DNA of 64,000 bases from Lolium rigidum (lineage: Eukaryota > Streptophyta > Magnoliopsida > Poales > Poaceae): assembly GCF_022539505.1 (NCBI RefSeq), contig NC_061509.1, forward strand, positions 205,308,721 through 205,372,720, read 5' to 3'. Shown here in pieces: positions 34,389-44,539 of this stretch. The stretch's first letter is position 1. Every line of letters begins with the position of its first letter. The position numbers and the translations under genes are program-made. Under the pieces are notes generated by a model. The model was not told the origin of the DNA. It did not search any database and saw nothing but the letters and a program-made list of their open reading frames with translations.

Positions 34389-34403
34389 CATGCCCCCCTG
34401 GTT
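34389..34403 (-). promoter_or_regulatory. R4 polypurine tract
   Basis: On the minus strand 'aaaaccaggggggcatg' directly precedes the 3' LTR start. This is the expected site of plus-strand DNA priming. Confidence 0.7.
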
Positions 34404-34669
34404 TTGGAATTGGTAATTCCAAAATCACTCTGCTTTCCTTCGTCGGGTCATGTCGTGGCAGAACCGTCGCAGTATCCCTCATGATGATGCCTTGCCTTCT
34501 CAACTTCTCCGCGTGACCTGGCAGTTTTTTTTTCTTTTTTTAGGCACCACTTCCTCGGAAACTGCTGTGGCATTGAATTTCCACTATATCCTCCTTCGAT
34601 TTAACCGCCCTGAACAGTTCTCCTCTGTATCTCCTTCGCATTAGCACTCCAAAAGCCCTCCCAGCCACC

Positions 34670-35188
34670 ATGTCTTCTTCCTCCTCTGCCCCATCGGATA
34701 TTGCCAGCCAATCCTCCACGTCCCGTGAGCCGACGCCGGAGTACAACGCGGCGGCGGTCCACGCGGCCAACACCCGCCGCGCCATTGCGGCCGGGGAGGA
34801 GCCAGACCACGACTTCTCCATCTGGTCCGAGGACGACCAGTCCTCGACGGACGGGGAGAGCGACCTCCGCTTCCTCGCCGTTGGGGAAACGGAGGAGGAG
34901 AGTGACGACGACAGCTTCTCCTGCGACTTCACCTCTTCCGGGGAGGAGGAGGAGCAGGAAGAGGAGGAGGAGGACGACGACGAGAGCTCTTCCGACGAGC
35001 CGCCGGCCAAGCGGTTCTGCCCTTGGCCGGGCAATCTTAGCGACTTCGACAGCGACGAGGACGACGCTGACGAAGAAGATGAAGACAACGAGGGCCCGGT
35101 CGGCGGGCATTGGAGCGACGACGAGCCCGCCGGGAGCAGCGCCGATAGTGGCGACGACGGCGACGACGAGGGCAGTGATGGCCCATAG
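34670..35188 (+). CDS. Antisense acidic Ser-rich ORF inside R4
   Basis: Intact 172-codon ORF on the strand opposite to gag and protease. The ATG lies in a strong plant/animal initiation context (gccaccatgt). Residues 1-25 are Ser-rich; about 25-60 read AAAVHAANTRRAIAAGEEPD and DFSIWSEDD; the rest is dominated by Glu/Asp/Ser runs, with a basic-hydrophobic break PPAKRFCPWPGNLSDFDSDE around residues 112-131 that resembles a short nuclear-localisation or interaction motif. A TATA-like 'actatatcc' lies near 34582. Extra antisense ORFs between pol and 3' LTR are known in Tat-lineage gypsy elements. I do not recognise its function. Confidence 0.75.
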   Translation: MSSSSSAPSDIASQSSTSREPTPEYNAAAVHAANTRRAIAAGEEPDHDFSIWSEDDQSSTDGESDLRFLAVGETEEESDDDSFSCDFTSSGEEEEQEEEEEDDDESSSDEPPAKRFCPWPGNLSDFDSDEDDADEEDEDNEGPVGGHWSDDEPAGSSADSGDDGDDEGSDGP

Positions 35189-36900
35189 ATAGGACCTCTA
35201 GAATAGGGCCAGTAGTAGCAGATGGGGCAATGGATCCCCTAGTATTTCCTTTTGAGAGCAATCAGCTCTTCTATGTAAGAAATCTGGCTTATCAATGAAG
35301 AAATTCCCCAACTCGATTTTTCCGATTCCCTTTATGATAATTTAGCCGATTGTCCTTCACTCTGATTCTGCCGATTGCCAATCTGGTTAATGCCCAATAA
35401 GCCGATGGCGTCGCATCGGTCTCTCACGACAGATTTGGTGATAGATTCATCCGGACCCAAGCTCCTGGTCAAACCAGGCCCAGCCATAAGCGTGCAAACC
35501 CTAGGCCTTCAGATATTCTTCCGCCACATCCTTCCCTTCCAGATCCTCTTCGTATCCAGAAGCGCCCTAAGATCGTTGCCGGATCAATTCAAACGCCGAA
35601 CCTGCCACTTCTGCAGGACAGGCATTACCTCTGTAGTAACGTTTTATAATCCTGCTCTGTTCTCTTTCAGCAACCATTGCTCCAAATCAAACTGAGACGC
35701 AGAGCCAACCGATTTTAGCGAACTCGGCCTTCTTATAGCAAAGGACCTCTCGCGGCAAGCTGCCCCCCGAGCCTCAGCCGGGGTAGAGGCAATGATGAAG
35801 ACCAATAATTCAGGCAAACAGGTCTGGGCTCGACCACGTCCGAGAGTGGACCACCTTTCATCCGCTGACAGCCGATTCAGCAGGCTACTAATCTGGTGTT
35901 GAGTAGGTGCCCTCAACATAGTCCTGGGCTTGTCGCTGAATCGTCTTGCATATTGAAACTGATAATTCCGTAACATCAGCACCATTCCTCAGGCCAGTTG
36001 TGATGCAGAGTCAGCCGATTCCAACGAAACTGGTCCGCGTAGCAAAGGATCCTTCGGGGCAAGCTGCCCCCCGGGCCTCAGTCGGGCGAGAATAACAGTG
36101 AGCCGACCACATCGGTCACCCTCGGCTTCCAACTTGTAATGCAGCATCAGCCGACTCCAACAACTATCGGCTCTTCGTTTCTGGCAGGCTGGGATGCCTC
36201 CCGGTGGGGGTGTCTTTGAACCTCTGATGCCCTCCAAATTCTGGACGTAACACCCCCTAAAAGTGACAGCTACTAAGTCACCATCTTGGTCAAAACGTCG
36301 CAGCCGATTGCTTCGTCATCGGCTGTTCTCGCAGTCTTAGGAAGGCTCGTCCCTACCCTGACTTGCCGTTTAATCAGAGCCACGACCCTCAAACCTGCTA
36401 ATGCCGCTGATCTTGAAGGCTTGCCAATGAGAATTAGGGGTCCTTGAAAGGAAGACCCATTTCACGCTCCATTGATCCGTAAGTCGATGTCTGCACATCG
36501 GCTATGCTTAAAAAAATTTTGAATTTCCGGCCGATTTGTGTATCGGCCCCCATACTCCAATACCCATCGCCACAGGATGGGGGATGGGACACTTCTACTG
36601 CATACCCTCGTGTTGTATCCACTTGGGCGCCCCCCCGAGCCGATTCTGTCAAGAGAATTGATGATATCGGCTCTGTTAGATCATGTGTTGAACCCAGGCA
36701 GTATGGATGGTGAGGATATTCACGGCCGATTACTGGAATCGGCCTCCACGTTGTTTGCTTGGTGAAGGTTTTGTAATGTTCCTTCATAGACCCTTGGGGC
36801 CGATCACAAGGATCAGCCTCGCCAAGTTGCACATCGCTTGGCTTCACCTACATGGTCAGGCCAGTGGATAAAACTAGCTTAACCCTTCCCTTTGTCACAT
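35189..36900. other. R4 internal non-coding region with repeat modules and hairpins
   Basis: Contains ~90-bp modules around 35690-35790 and 36003-36090 ('agccgattccaacgaaactg', 'gcaagctgccccccg'), also found in R5 at 33060-33145, and four GCCGAT-armed hairpins (36301, 36481, 36529, 36724). No coding sequence is supported. Confidence 0.75.
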
Positions 36901-37015
36901 CGATGCGCTCGCGATCGTCCAAGTTGATGCCCGAGAGGGGTTCTTGGCCTCGCTGCTTCCCATGCGTTCATGCCAGCCGTTGAAACTTCGGCCGAGTCAT
37001 CGGCCCGGACGACCT

Positions 37016-37321
37016 CTACCTCATCACCATCCCATTCGTATTATGCATTGGTGCATCGTGGAGGGAATGCAGCGGCTTGGCGTGGATCCAATCCCTTCCC
37101 AGCAACACAGCATAACTGCTCGTGCTATCAACAATGAAGAACGTCGTAGGGATAGTTTTTCTTCCTACGGTCAGATCCACGTTCAGAACTCCTTGTGCCT
37201 CAGACGCTTGGCCGTTGAAGTCGCTCAACGTCACGTTAGTCTTGATTAGATCCGAACTCGAGCGTCCCAACCGACGTAGCATAGAGTACGGCATGATGTT
37301 AATCGCCGCTCCGGTGTCCAC
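37016..37321 (-). pseudogene. R4 aspartic protease
   Basis: 101 codons starting MDTGAAINIMPYSMLRRLGR: canonical D-T-G-A active site, followed by LSDFNGQ and YAVLLGRDWIHA, the flap and second conserved motif of Ty3/gypsy proteases. It would cleave the Gag polyprotein. It is separated from the upstream gag ORF by a stop near 37330, and no RT follows. Confidence 0.88.
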
Positions 37322-37329
37322 CGAGCATC

Positions 37330-38548
37330 TTATTTACAGAGCCTCCCATCGATATACCCTCGTAAGTACGGGGCCTTCGGATGCCCGTAGCTCCTTTCCC
37401 GTGGCTTCTCAAAGATAACCGGCCGTGGGCCGCAGTCAAGTTGTGCCACGGATGTCTCATCTAATCCTGGAGCACTGAACTCCGAAGGGAGGATAAACAC
37501 CATATTTGTGCCAGCCGATGTTCCATCATCGGCTTTTCTCTGTTCGGGGCGCCATTCTTTTCTTTGTGGCTGGCCTTCCTTGTCCAGGGTTCGCCGAATT
37601 TTGGCGGCCAGATCAGGCCGTGCCTTCCTTAGCGTGCGCAGGTATAATCTTTCAGCTTCTTCCAACCCACGCAGACGCTGAACCCTTCGCTTCTGGGAAC
37701 GGCTGAGCCCATCAGGGCACCATCTGGGCTGATGATATTTGTATTCTTCACCACCGTCCTCTAGCTCCTCGAGATCTTCCACCTGAGCGGACTCAGCATG
37801 CTTGTTCCGAGGCGGGAAAGGCCCTAGACGGCTGAACACAGACACGTTAGCGGCGCCCTTCTTCCTTTGTTTGCATTCTGGGCAGTCCTCGACTGTTGGC
37901 AATCGGCTCATTCCTGAGTCCCAACAATGTTTGAAGAAAGGGCAGTCCCAGTGCCTATCCATGTCACCCTGCCCCCTTGGCCTTCCTTCGGCACGACGAT
38001 CGTACCCGTCGTTGCTTCTACCATGTTGGCGGTACCTTCTGACCTCGGCATCAGACCGAAAATTCCTTTCATCATCTACGTCGTAGCGCCGACGTCGGTT
38101 GTGGTGTTGCTCGTATTTGTTGAGGAGGTGCTTGGAGAGTGGGCGTTGATACTGCATGCTTCTTATCCCCTCCCTTGCCAGGTACCGCCTGCCCTCATCT
38201 TGGGGTTGGCCGCGCGGATCGGCTCCCTCTTCATCCTTGCCACGGGAGTGGCCGCTTTCTGTTTTCTCTTTGTCATGGCGGCTTGCAGACCCTGCCATAT
38301 TGACACCAAAGGAAAACTTTGGCTGACCTATGGAGTGGCTGAGATCCACCGTGTCGACGCCGGGCCCCGGACGTGGGTCTCTACCGAGCTTGATATCGTG
38401 CGGCCGGGTCTTCTCAGAGGAGCCGATGAGTTCGGCTTCGAGGATGGCTTTGATCTCATCGCACGTGACTGGCGTGCCGCCCGCCATCTCAGATGTAGAT
38501 GGCGATGTGGTTGATGTAGACGACCGTCCCACCGGGCGTGCCAGAATG
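37330..38548 (-). pseudogene. R4 gag, internally deleted
   Basis: About 400 codons. The N-terminus reads EIKAILEAELIGSSEKTRP. The central region is rich in Arg/Asp/Tyr (YDVDDERNFRSDAEVRRYRQ). A Cys/His cluster WDCPFFKHCWDSGMSRLPTV with CPECKQ replaces the usual zinc knuckle, then KRRVQRLRGLEEAERLYLR. Compared with R5 gag, the capsid core (GSAFGWYTSLPP region) is missing, the text jumping from near the N-terminus to about KFSFGVNMAGS. It could therefore not assemble a normal particle. The first codons overlap the LTR, so the true start is uncertain. Confidence 0.82.
38526..38543 (-). promoter_or_regulatory. R4 primer-binding site
   Basis: On the minus strand, tggcacgcccggtgggac starts 5 nt after the 5' LTR end. 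I did not assign the tRNA. R5 has the same site at 56720-56737 with one end mismatch. Confidence 0.7.
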
Positions 38549-39185
38549 TGTTGACTGCCAAAACCCACCGGCGGGCAGCGGCCTTGTCAACACCGTAGAG
38601 CCGGGAAGAGCCTAGAGCTGCGGCTGGCTGAGACCCCTCCGAGCGACGGCCCGCAATGCTCTTCCGGTCACACGCGGCGATGCGAAGTGCAAGGGCGTGC
38701 CACCCGACCTATACCTGGTCGGGAAGGTGATGGGGATGCCTCGCTTAGTTTCCTGCAGGGCATACATGTAAACGTTAAATACGAGCCTCGATCGGCTCTC
38801 GAGGTTATTCCGTGAATCGGCTCAAAGAGCCGATCCACCCATGATTCGTACGGGGTGCACGAATACTTGGTGGTCCCGCTTGATCAAGATAAAGCTAATT
38901 AGATCTACGACGATTTAGGGTTTTCACCGCATAATCGGATCATCCTACTCCGAGTTGGGCCTCGCGGCCACGCACGGTGCTCGTAAGCCGATCCTAAACA
39001 AGGCCTAAAAACCAACATGAAGTTGATCCTCGGAACGTCCCGTTTAGGACTTGCGAACGCCACCCTACGTGCCACCGGATCCTCCCCCTTTGTAAGGCCT
39101 AACTATTGCAGATATTAAACTAATCCTTGTAGAACAAGGAGCAATCGTAACGGATCAGATCTACTAAATAATGATCAAGCGGGGT

Positions 39186-39220
39186 GCCGCCCCCACACCC
39201 GAGATAGGTGTGAGGGCGGC
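39186..39220 (-). other. LTR hairpin 2 (R4 5' LTR copy)
   Basis: Arms gccgcccccacaccc and aggtgtgagggcggc; 13 of 15 pairs, with one extra mismatch compared with the 3' LTR. Confidence 0.8.
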
Positions 39221-39356
39221 TAGATATGCAAGGGTTGCACTACGTAAGCATGCCTAAACGAAGAACAATGCTAACCCTAACACATCTAATGATAACTACG
39301 TTGCTCGCCATCAAAAGCGCTTCAGTACGAGCAACGCATGAACAACGTGGGGCTTG

Positions 39357-39391
39357 TGCTGCCTAGATCGCAAGATGCGATCTAGGCAGCA
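39357..39391 (-). other. LTR hairpin 1 (R4 5' LTR copy)
   Basis: Perfect 16-bp stem with loop AGA, about 80-115 nt downstream of the predicted start of transcription. Confidence 0.92.
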
Positions 39392-40246
39392 TGTCGCTTA
39401 CCCGATAGAAACCCTCGAGACGAAGGAGTTGGCGATGCGCCGAGATTGGTTTGTTTGGGGTTGAACGTGAGTTGTTGTTTATTCCATAAACCCTAGGTAC
39501 ATATTTATAGTCCAGGGGACTTTCTAATGTGGGCGTGCACCAAACCGTGCACGAGTAAGATTCTACTTTCTAAACTAAGATGCGATCTAATATTTTACGG
39601 ATACAAGGGCAATTAAACCCAACTTGGTATAACAGGCCGATTCACGTAATCCTCCATGTATATTTCTTTAAGCCCATCCTGATTGCGGCCCACCTCTGAC
39701 TCGGTTAAATTCTGGTGATAACACGGTGAGGATGTTTTGAATTTCTGATGCCCTCCAAAACTCTGGACGTAACAACCTCTGAAAGTGACACCGACCAAGT
39801 CGCCACTTTTGAACACGCAGCGGGTGGATCCTGTGTAATTGTACTAGAGTCGATGGCTACGCATCGGCTTTGTTTCTTAGTTCTAAAGTCGATGTCCATG
39901 CATCGGCTGTGTATCATTAGAATTTTTTTTTACGGGCCGATTTTTCTATCGGCCCCCAATGTTTCACTGCACATGTATCGCACATGTTCATCCGATTAGG
40001 TGCCCCCCGAGCCGATTCTGCCAGGTAACTGCTGATATCGGCTCTGTGGTTAGCCAAGGCACTATATGTGAACGTCGGCTCTGTTAGGACCAGTGTGGAC
40101 TTCTTCCAGCTCATCAACCGACGTAAACCCATTGCCCATTAGATCGACGTTAAACCCAGGCAAAATGTATGGTGAGGATAATTTTGGCCGATTGCTGGAA
40201 TCGGCCTCCATGTTGAATTGCTCAATGAAGGTTTTGTAATGTTCCT

Positions 40247-41784
40247 TCATATATCCTTGGGGCCGATCACATGGATCAGCATCGCCATGTTTGTGCCAGC
40301 CGATGTCTCATCATCGGCTTTCTTTTGTCTGGGGAGCCACTCTTTCCGTTGTGGCCGACCTTCTTCGTCCAGGGTTCGCTGAATTTTAGCGGCCAGATCA
40401 GGCCGCGCCTTCCTCAACGTGTGCAGGTATAACCTTTCGGCCTTCCTCCAACCCACGTAGTCGCTGAACCCTTCGCTTTTGGGAACGGCCGAGCCCATCG
40501 GGGCACCACCTTGGCCGATGATACTTGTCTTCTTCTTCATCATCGTCCTCTAGTTCCTCGAGATCTTCCACCCGAGCGGACTCAGCATGCTTGTTCCGAG
40601 GCGGGAGAGGCCCTAGACGTTTGAACACGGACACGTTAGCTGCATCCTTCTTCTTTTGTTTACATTCTCGGCAGTTGCCGATTGTAGGCAATCGGCTCAT
40701 TCCTGAATCCCAGCAGTGTCTGAAGAAGGGGCAGTCCCAGTGCCTATCCAAGTCGTCTTGCTCTCTCGACTTTTCCTTGGCGTGGCGCTCATATCGCTCC
40801 TCGTCGCGATCATGCCGACGACGTCTCCTGTCGTCCCTAGCCAGACGATCTTTTTCATCATCGTCGTTGTATCGTCGGCGTTGGTCATATTGACCCACAT
40901 ACTTGTTGAGGAGGTGATCAGAGAGAGGTCGCTGATATCTTACGTTCCTTACTTCTCCCTCTGTGATGTAGCGCTTGCCATCGTGACGGAGCGGATCGCG
41001 TGGAGCGGCTTCCTCTATGTCCTTGCTATGAGAGCAGCTGCCCTCATCTCCGTCCTTACCAGAGTGGTGCCCAGGTCCTACCATTTTGATATTGCAAGAG
41101 AATCCTGGCTGGCACCCTCCATGGTAAGTGTACTCCACCATGTTAACGGCGGGGAAGGGGTGCGTGTCGACCTTCATGGCGTACTGGCTGAAAATTAGCC
41201 GCCCTTGTTCTATCGCCATTTGGACCCGCCGACGCCACACCCTGCAGTCGTTGGTGGCGTGGGTGAACGTGTTATGCCACTTGCGGTATGACTTTCCGTT
41301 CAGCTCCCTGCACCGTGGGGATCTTGTGGCCTTCGGGTACCTTTAGCTGCTTCTCCTTGAGTAAGAGGTCGAAAATCTGCTCAGCTTTGGTCACGTCGAA
41401 GTCGAACCCTTTTGGAGGACCTTGTGGCTTAACCCATTTACAGTACATGGGGCTTGCCCCCCCCGAGTCCATTCGGCCACTGCTACCTCTTGATCTCCCG
41501 CAGCACCTTCACCTTCGTCTGCCTCAACCAGGACCACCGCGCGCTTGAATTTATCCTGGTAAACATCCGGGTGGCGCTGTTCATATGCTGACAGCCTTAC
41601 GCACCATGTGCGCCAGTGAAGGGTAGTCTGCTTGGGAGGCCACGTCCTTGATCGATGATGAGAGACCCACCACCGCCAACTCGACTGCTTCTTTTTCACT
41701 TACATGAACCGAATAGCATCGGTTCCTAACGGTCCTGAAGCGCTGGATGTATTCTGACACTGTTTCCCCGCGCTTCTGTCGTAC
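40247..41784 (-). pseudogene. R5 gag, middle and C-terminal part
   Basis: Pieces 41391-41699 and 41581-41901 contain KRGETVSEYIQRFRTVRNRC, continuing the capsid fold. 40398-41240 has LIFSQYAMKVDTHPFPAVNM, an Arg/Asp-rich stretch (YNDDDEKDRLARDDRRRRRH), the Cys/His cluster WDCPFFRHCWDSGMSRLP with CRECKQ, and a Glu/Asp tract (LEELEDDDEEEDKY). 40247-40543 continues to KADDETSAGTNM and then stops. Several frameshifts. Protease, present at this point in R4, is missing: the text passes directly into non-coding sequence. Confidence 0.85.
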
Positions 41785-42002
41785 TTGCACTAGTAGGAAA
41801 AGCCTCATCAGTGGCGCACCAAAAACACATTCTGTGGCGCATGGGTGGTGCGCCACAGAATTCTCGCCACAAAAATAAGGATTCTGTGGCGCACCAGCCA
41901 ATGCGCCACAGAAAGCTTATTTCTGTGGCGCACCGGACGATGGTGCGCCACAGAAACAAGAAGTCTTATTTCGTGGCGCACCACCGCCGGTGCGCCACAG
42001 AA

Positions 42003-42092
42003 TTTTTTTTAAAATTTCAAAAAAAGTGGCGGCCAGATCTAGATCTAGATCTAGATCTGGGGCCGCCGAATTTTTTTTAAATTTTTCTGGAA
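42003..42092. repeat. Large hairpin with (AGATCT)4 centre inside the CACTA element
   Basis: The left arm 'tttcaaaaaaagtggcggcc' and the right arm 'ggccgccgaattttttttaa' are near-complementary around agatct repeated four times (42035-42058). Confidence 0.8.
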
Positions 42093-42122
42093 GGTCGCCG
42101 GAGGTGGGTGGGGTGGGTGGAA

Positions 42123-42320
42123 TAGGAGGAGGTGGAGGTGGAGGTGGTGGTGGTGGTGGTGGTGGTGGTGGTGGTGGTAGAGGAGGAGGAGGAGGAGGAG
42201 GAGGAGGAGGTGGTGGTGGTGGTGGTGGTGGTAGAGGAGGAGGAGGAGGAGGAGGAGGAGGAGGTGGTGGTGGTGGTGGTGGTGGTGGTGGTGGTGGTGG
42301 TGGTGGTAGAGGAGGAGGTC
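42123..42320. repeat. Long GGT/GGA trinucleotide tract
   Basis: Alternating blocks of (ggt)n and (gga)n over about 200 bp. It produces artefactual poly-Gly and poly-Pro open frames. Confidence 0.97.
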
Positions 42321-42420
42321 GCCGGAGGAGGTGTTGGTCGTGGTCGCCGTAGTAGGTCGCCGGAGTACTTCGCCGGAGTAGTTCACCGGAGTTGTTGGTC
42401 GCCGGAGTTGGTCGCCGGAG

Positions 42421-42575
42421 TAGGAGAGGAGAGAGGAGAAGTGGAGGAGAGGAAGAGAAGAGGAGAGGAGGAGAAGGGGAGAAGTGGAGAAGTGGAGGAG
42501 AGGAAGAGAAGAGGAGAGGAGGAGAAGGGGAGAAGTGGAGAATGGGAGAAGTGGAGAAATGGAGGAGAGAAGGAG
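42421..42575 (+). repeat. Homopurine tract with ~53-bp duplication
   Basis: Nearly pure A/G stretch. 'gagaagtggaggagaggaag' and following text appears twice in tandem. Such tracts can adopt triplex structures; that is general knowledge, not shown here. Confidence 0.85.
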
Positions 42576-43399
42576 AAGTGGGCGCCAGAAATTTCAAATT
42601 TCGAACGTTATTTCTGTGGCGCATGGGCACTTGGTGCGCCACAGAATTTTTTTTCTTTTTTTTGTATTTTGCAGCAAAAAATCTTTAACTGGCCGTAACT
42701 TTTTACTCTTTTCGAATTTTGGGATTCTAAAAATTGTCCAACCGGGCAAGCCCGGGTGAATTCGGATGTAGATTTTTCGTGGGAACATTTTGATATATTA
42801 TGCGTTTTTTTCGAGTTCGTATGCAACCAGAAATCCAGTTTGATGATTTTCCCACGCAATTTTGCAAAAAAAGTCGAAATTATTGTTTGTTAATTCTCAG
42901 TGGTAAAAGATGACATAATACATAGGCATCTTGAAGGGATTTATTTTTTGAAATTTTTATCTATTTTTTTTATTTTTTACAGAGGTTAAAAAGGTGATCC
43001 ACGGGGGGGGGGTGGAGTTGCATGGAACTCATGTGCGCCACGAAATAAGGCTTACGTGGCGCACCATCCCACGTGCGCCACGGAAAGTCTTAGTTCGGTG
43101 GCGCACCAAGAACAATGCGCCACGAAAGTCTTATTCGGTGGCGCACCGGTGCCGTTGCGCCACGGAATGTCTTATTGCGTGGCGCACGTGATCCCGTGCG
43201 CCACGTAAATAGTGAAACCAATGATTGGGGTTGGCCCCACCAAATTTCCGTGGCGCATGGATCCCCGGTGCGCCACAAAATTAAGCTATTTCTGTGGCGC
43301 ACCGTGTCTGGTGCGCCACAAAATAACTTTCTGTGGCGCATTTTAAACGGTGCGCCACAGAACTAAGCATCGCCTATAAGGGTTTTCCTACTAGTGTTG

Positions 43400-43923
43400 T
43401 GCTAGATCGGCAATACTAGCCTTGGAAGCCTCTGAGTGATACTGTATGTGGAACTGCTCTTCCAACTGCTTCCAAGTCCGGATTGAGTTTGGTGGCAGCG
43501 ATGTGTACCACCCGAAAGCCGATCCTGTGAGGGACTGTGCGAAGAACCTCCCACGCAGCTCGTCTGATGCTGAGATCGTGCCCAGCTGTGCAAAAAATCG
43601 GCTCACATGCTCGATGGAGCTGGAACCATCTGATCCATTAAACTTGGTGAAATCGGGGAGCCGATATTTGGGTGGTAGTGGGATCAATTCGTACTCATTG
43701 GGGTACGGCTTGGAATAGCCGATTGTCCTCCTTTTCGGCATCATGACTAACTGATCTTTCAGGATTGTACAAATCTGATCCGCGGTGATGGCTACAGGCG
43801 TCGAACTCTGAAGATTCGCCGGGGTGGCATACTTAGCCAGCCATGCTTGCTTTTCCACCTCTGAGCCAACTGCAGGAGCTGAGCTCTGGAGGTTTGTCGG
43901 AGTGGCGTACTTAGCTAGCCACG
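43400..43923 (-). pseudogene. R5 gag, N-terminal capsid part
   Basis: Reads WLAKYATPTNLQSS and a second copy WLAKYATPANLQSS about 20 residues later, then YRLPDFTKFNGSDGSSSIEH and FFAQSLTGSAFGWYTSLPPN with WKQLEEQFHIQYHSE, the Retrotrans_gag signature. It is cut by the CACTA element on one side and R6 on the other. Confidence 0.9.
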
Positions 43924-44484
43924 TGTTGTGGGTATACTTTATGGGTATATCAACGGCATGGCCTAGATCCGGCAAGCCCGGGTGGCCCATAGATGGTGGT
44001 GAGGCATGTGGCCCATCGGGCGGCCCAGTTGCTGTAGATCCTGAAGGATGAAGTCCAGCCCAGGAACAGGAAGCCGGATCTCAACCGACCTACGAAGGAG
44101 GCCGGATCCATGACAGCCCATGAAGTATCCGGATCCAGCACGTACTTGGAGGAAGGCGGATCCTTGACGTACACGGCAAGACATTGTACCGTAGTTAGGA
44201 AACTTGTATTCCGGCTAGGACTCTCCATGTAAACCCTAGATCCGTGCGCCTTTATAAGCCGGATCCCGGGAGCCCTAGAGGCACAACCACAACTCATTGT
44301 AACAACGCGAAAGCGCCCAGATAATTCCGGACAAGCAGCGGTAGGCCCCGTCATCGTGCGGGTGTTCCGAAGCTGGGTAACTCGCGTACCACCGTCCCGT
44401 GTGCACTCCGCCCTATGGCCCCTACTTCTTCTCCCCCTCGTGAGGATCCCTCCTCCGAGGTACCGTCGATTAGGCAACGACGGC
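43924..44484 (+). repeat. R6 5' LTR
   Basis: Starts tgttgtgggtatactttatg, immediately after the target duplication, and ends just before the primer site at 44485. TATA-like tttataa at 44252-44258. About 560 bp. No second copy is found in the window. Confidence 0.75.
44252..44258 (+). promoter_or_regulatory. TATA box of R6 5' LTR
   Basis: tttataa in 'gcgcctttataagccgg', followed by a leader with 'caaccacaactcattgtaac'. Confidence 0.6.
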
Positions 44485-44502
44485 TGGCGCCCACCGTGGG
44501 GC
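44485..44502 (+). promoter_or_regulatory. R6 primer-binding site
   Basis: tggcgcccaccgtggggc, the sequence typically found after the 5' LTR of Tat-lineage grass elements. tRNA not assigned. Confidence 0.75.
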
Positions 44503-44539
44503 CTGCGGCGTCTGGAGGCCGGAACCAGGAGGGTTCCGC

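Larger units (their letters stand above)
33210..39723 (-). mobile_element. R4: complete but non-autonomous gypsy element nested in R5
   Basis: Two LTRs (33210-34388 and 38549-39723), target duplication cggtg (33205-33209 and 39724-39728), primer site, partial gag, protease, an antisense ORF and a purine tract. No RT or integrase. It is a close relative of R5, into which it inserted. Confidence 0.92.
38549..39723 (-). repeat. R4 5' LTR
   Basis: 1175 bp. TATA CTATAAATAT on the minus strand at 39501-39510, giving a leader of roughly 900 nt within the LTR. Hairpins at 39357-39391, 39299-39336, 39186-39220 and 38816-38834 lie in that leader. Confidence 0.93.
41788..43396. mobile_element. Non-autonomous CACTA-type transposon
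   Basis: The left end CACTAGTAGGAAAAGCC and the reverse complement of the right end CACTAGTAGGAAAACCC are terminal inverted repeats. The target duplication is ttg (41785-41787 and 43397-43399), the 3-bp length expected. Both subterminal regions are packed with GTGGCGCA/TGCGCCAC octamers in alternating orientation, as expected for transposase-binding sites. The interior is low-complexity DNA without transposase. It interrupts R5 gag, whose frame reads through once it is removed. Confidence 0.92.

Noticed and set aside
34540..35110. Minus-strand frames opposite the acidic ORF
   Set aside because: Ser/Leu/Val-rich mirror of the acidic codons; weak start context compared with the plus-strand ORF.
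41917..42698. Poly-Pro and poly-Gly proteins
   Set aside because: Translation of GGT/GGA microsatellite inside a CACTA element.
41788..43396. CRISPR-like regular repeats
   Set aside because: The octamers alternate orientation, spacing is irregular, and they lie in a plant CACTA transposon with terminal repeats.
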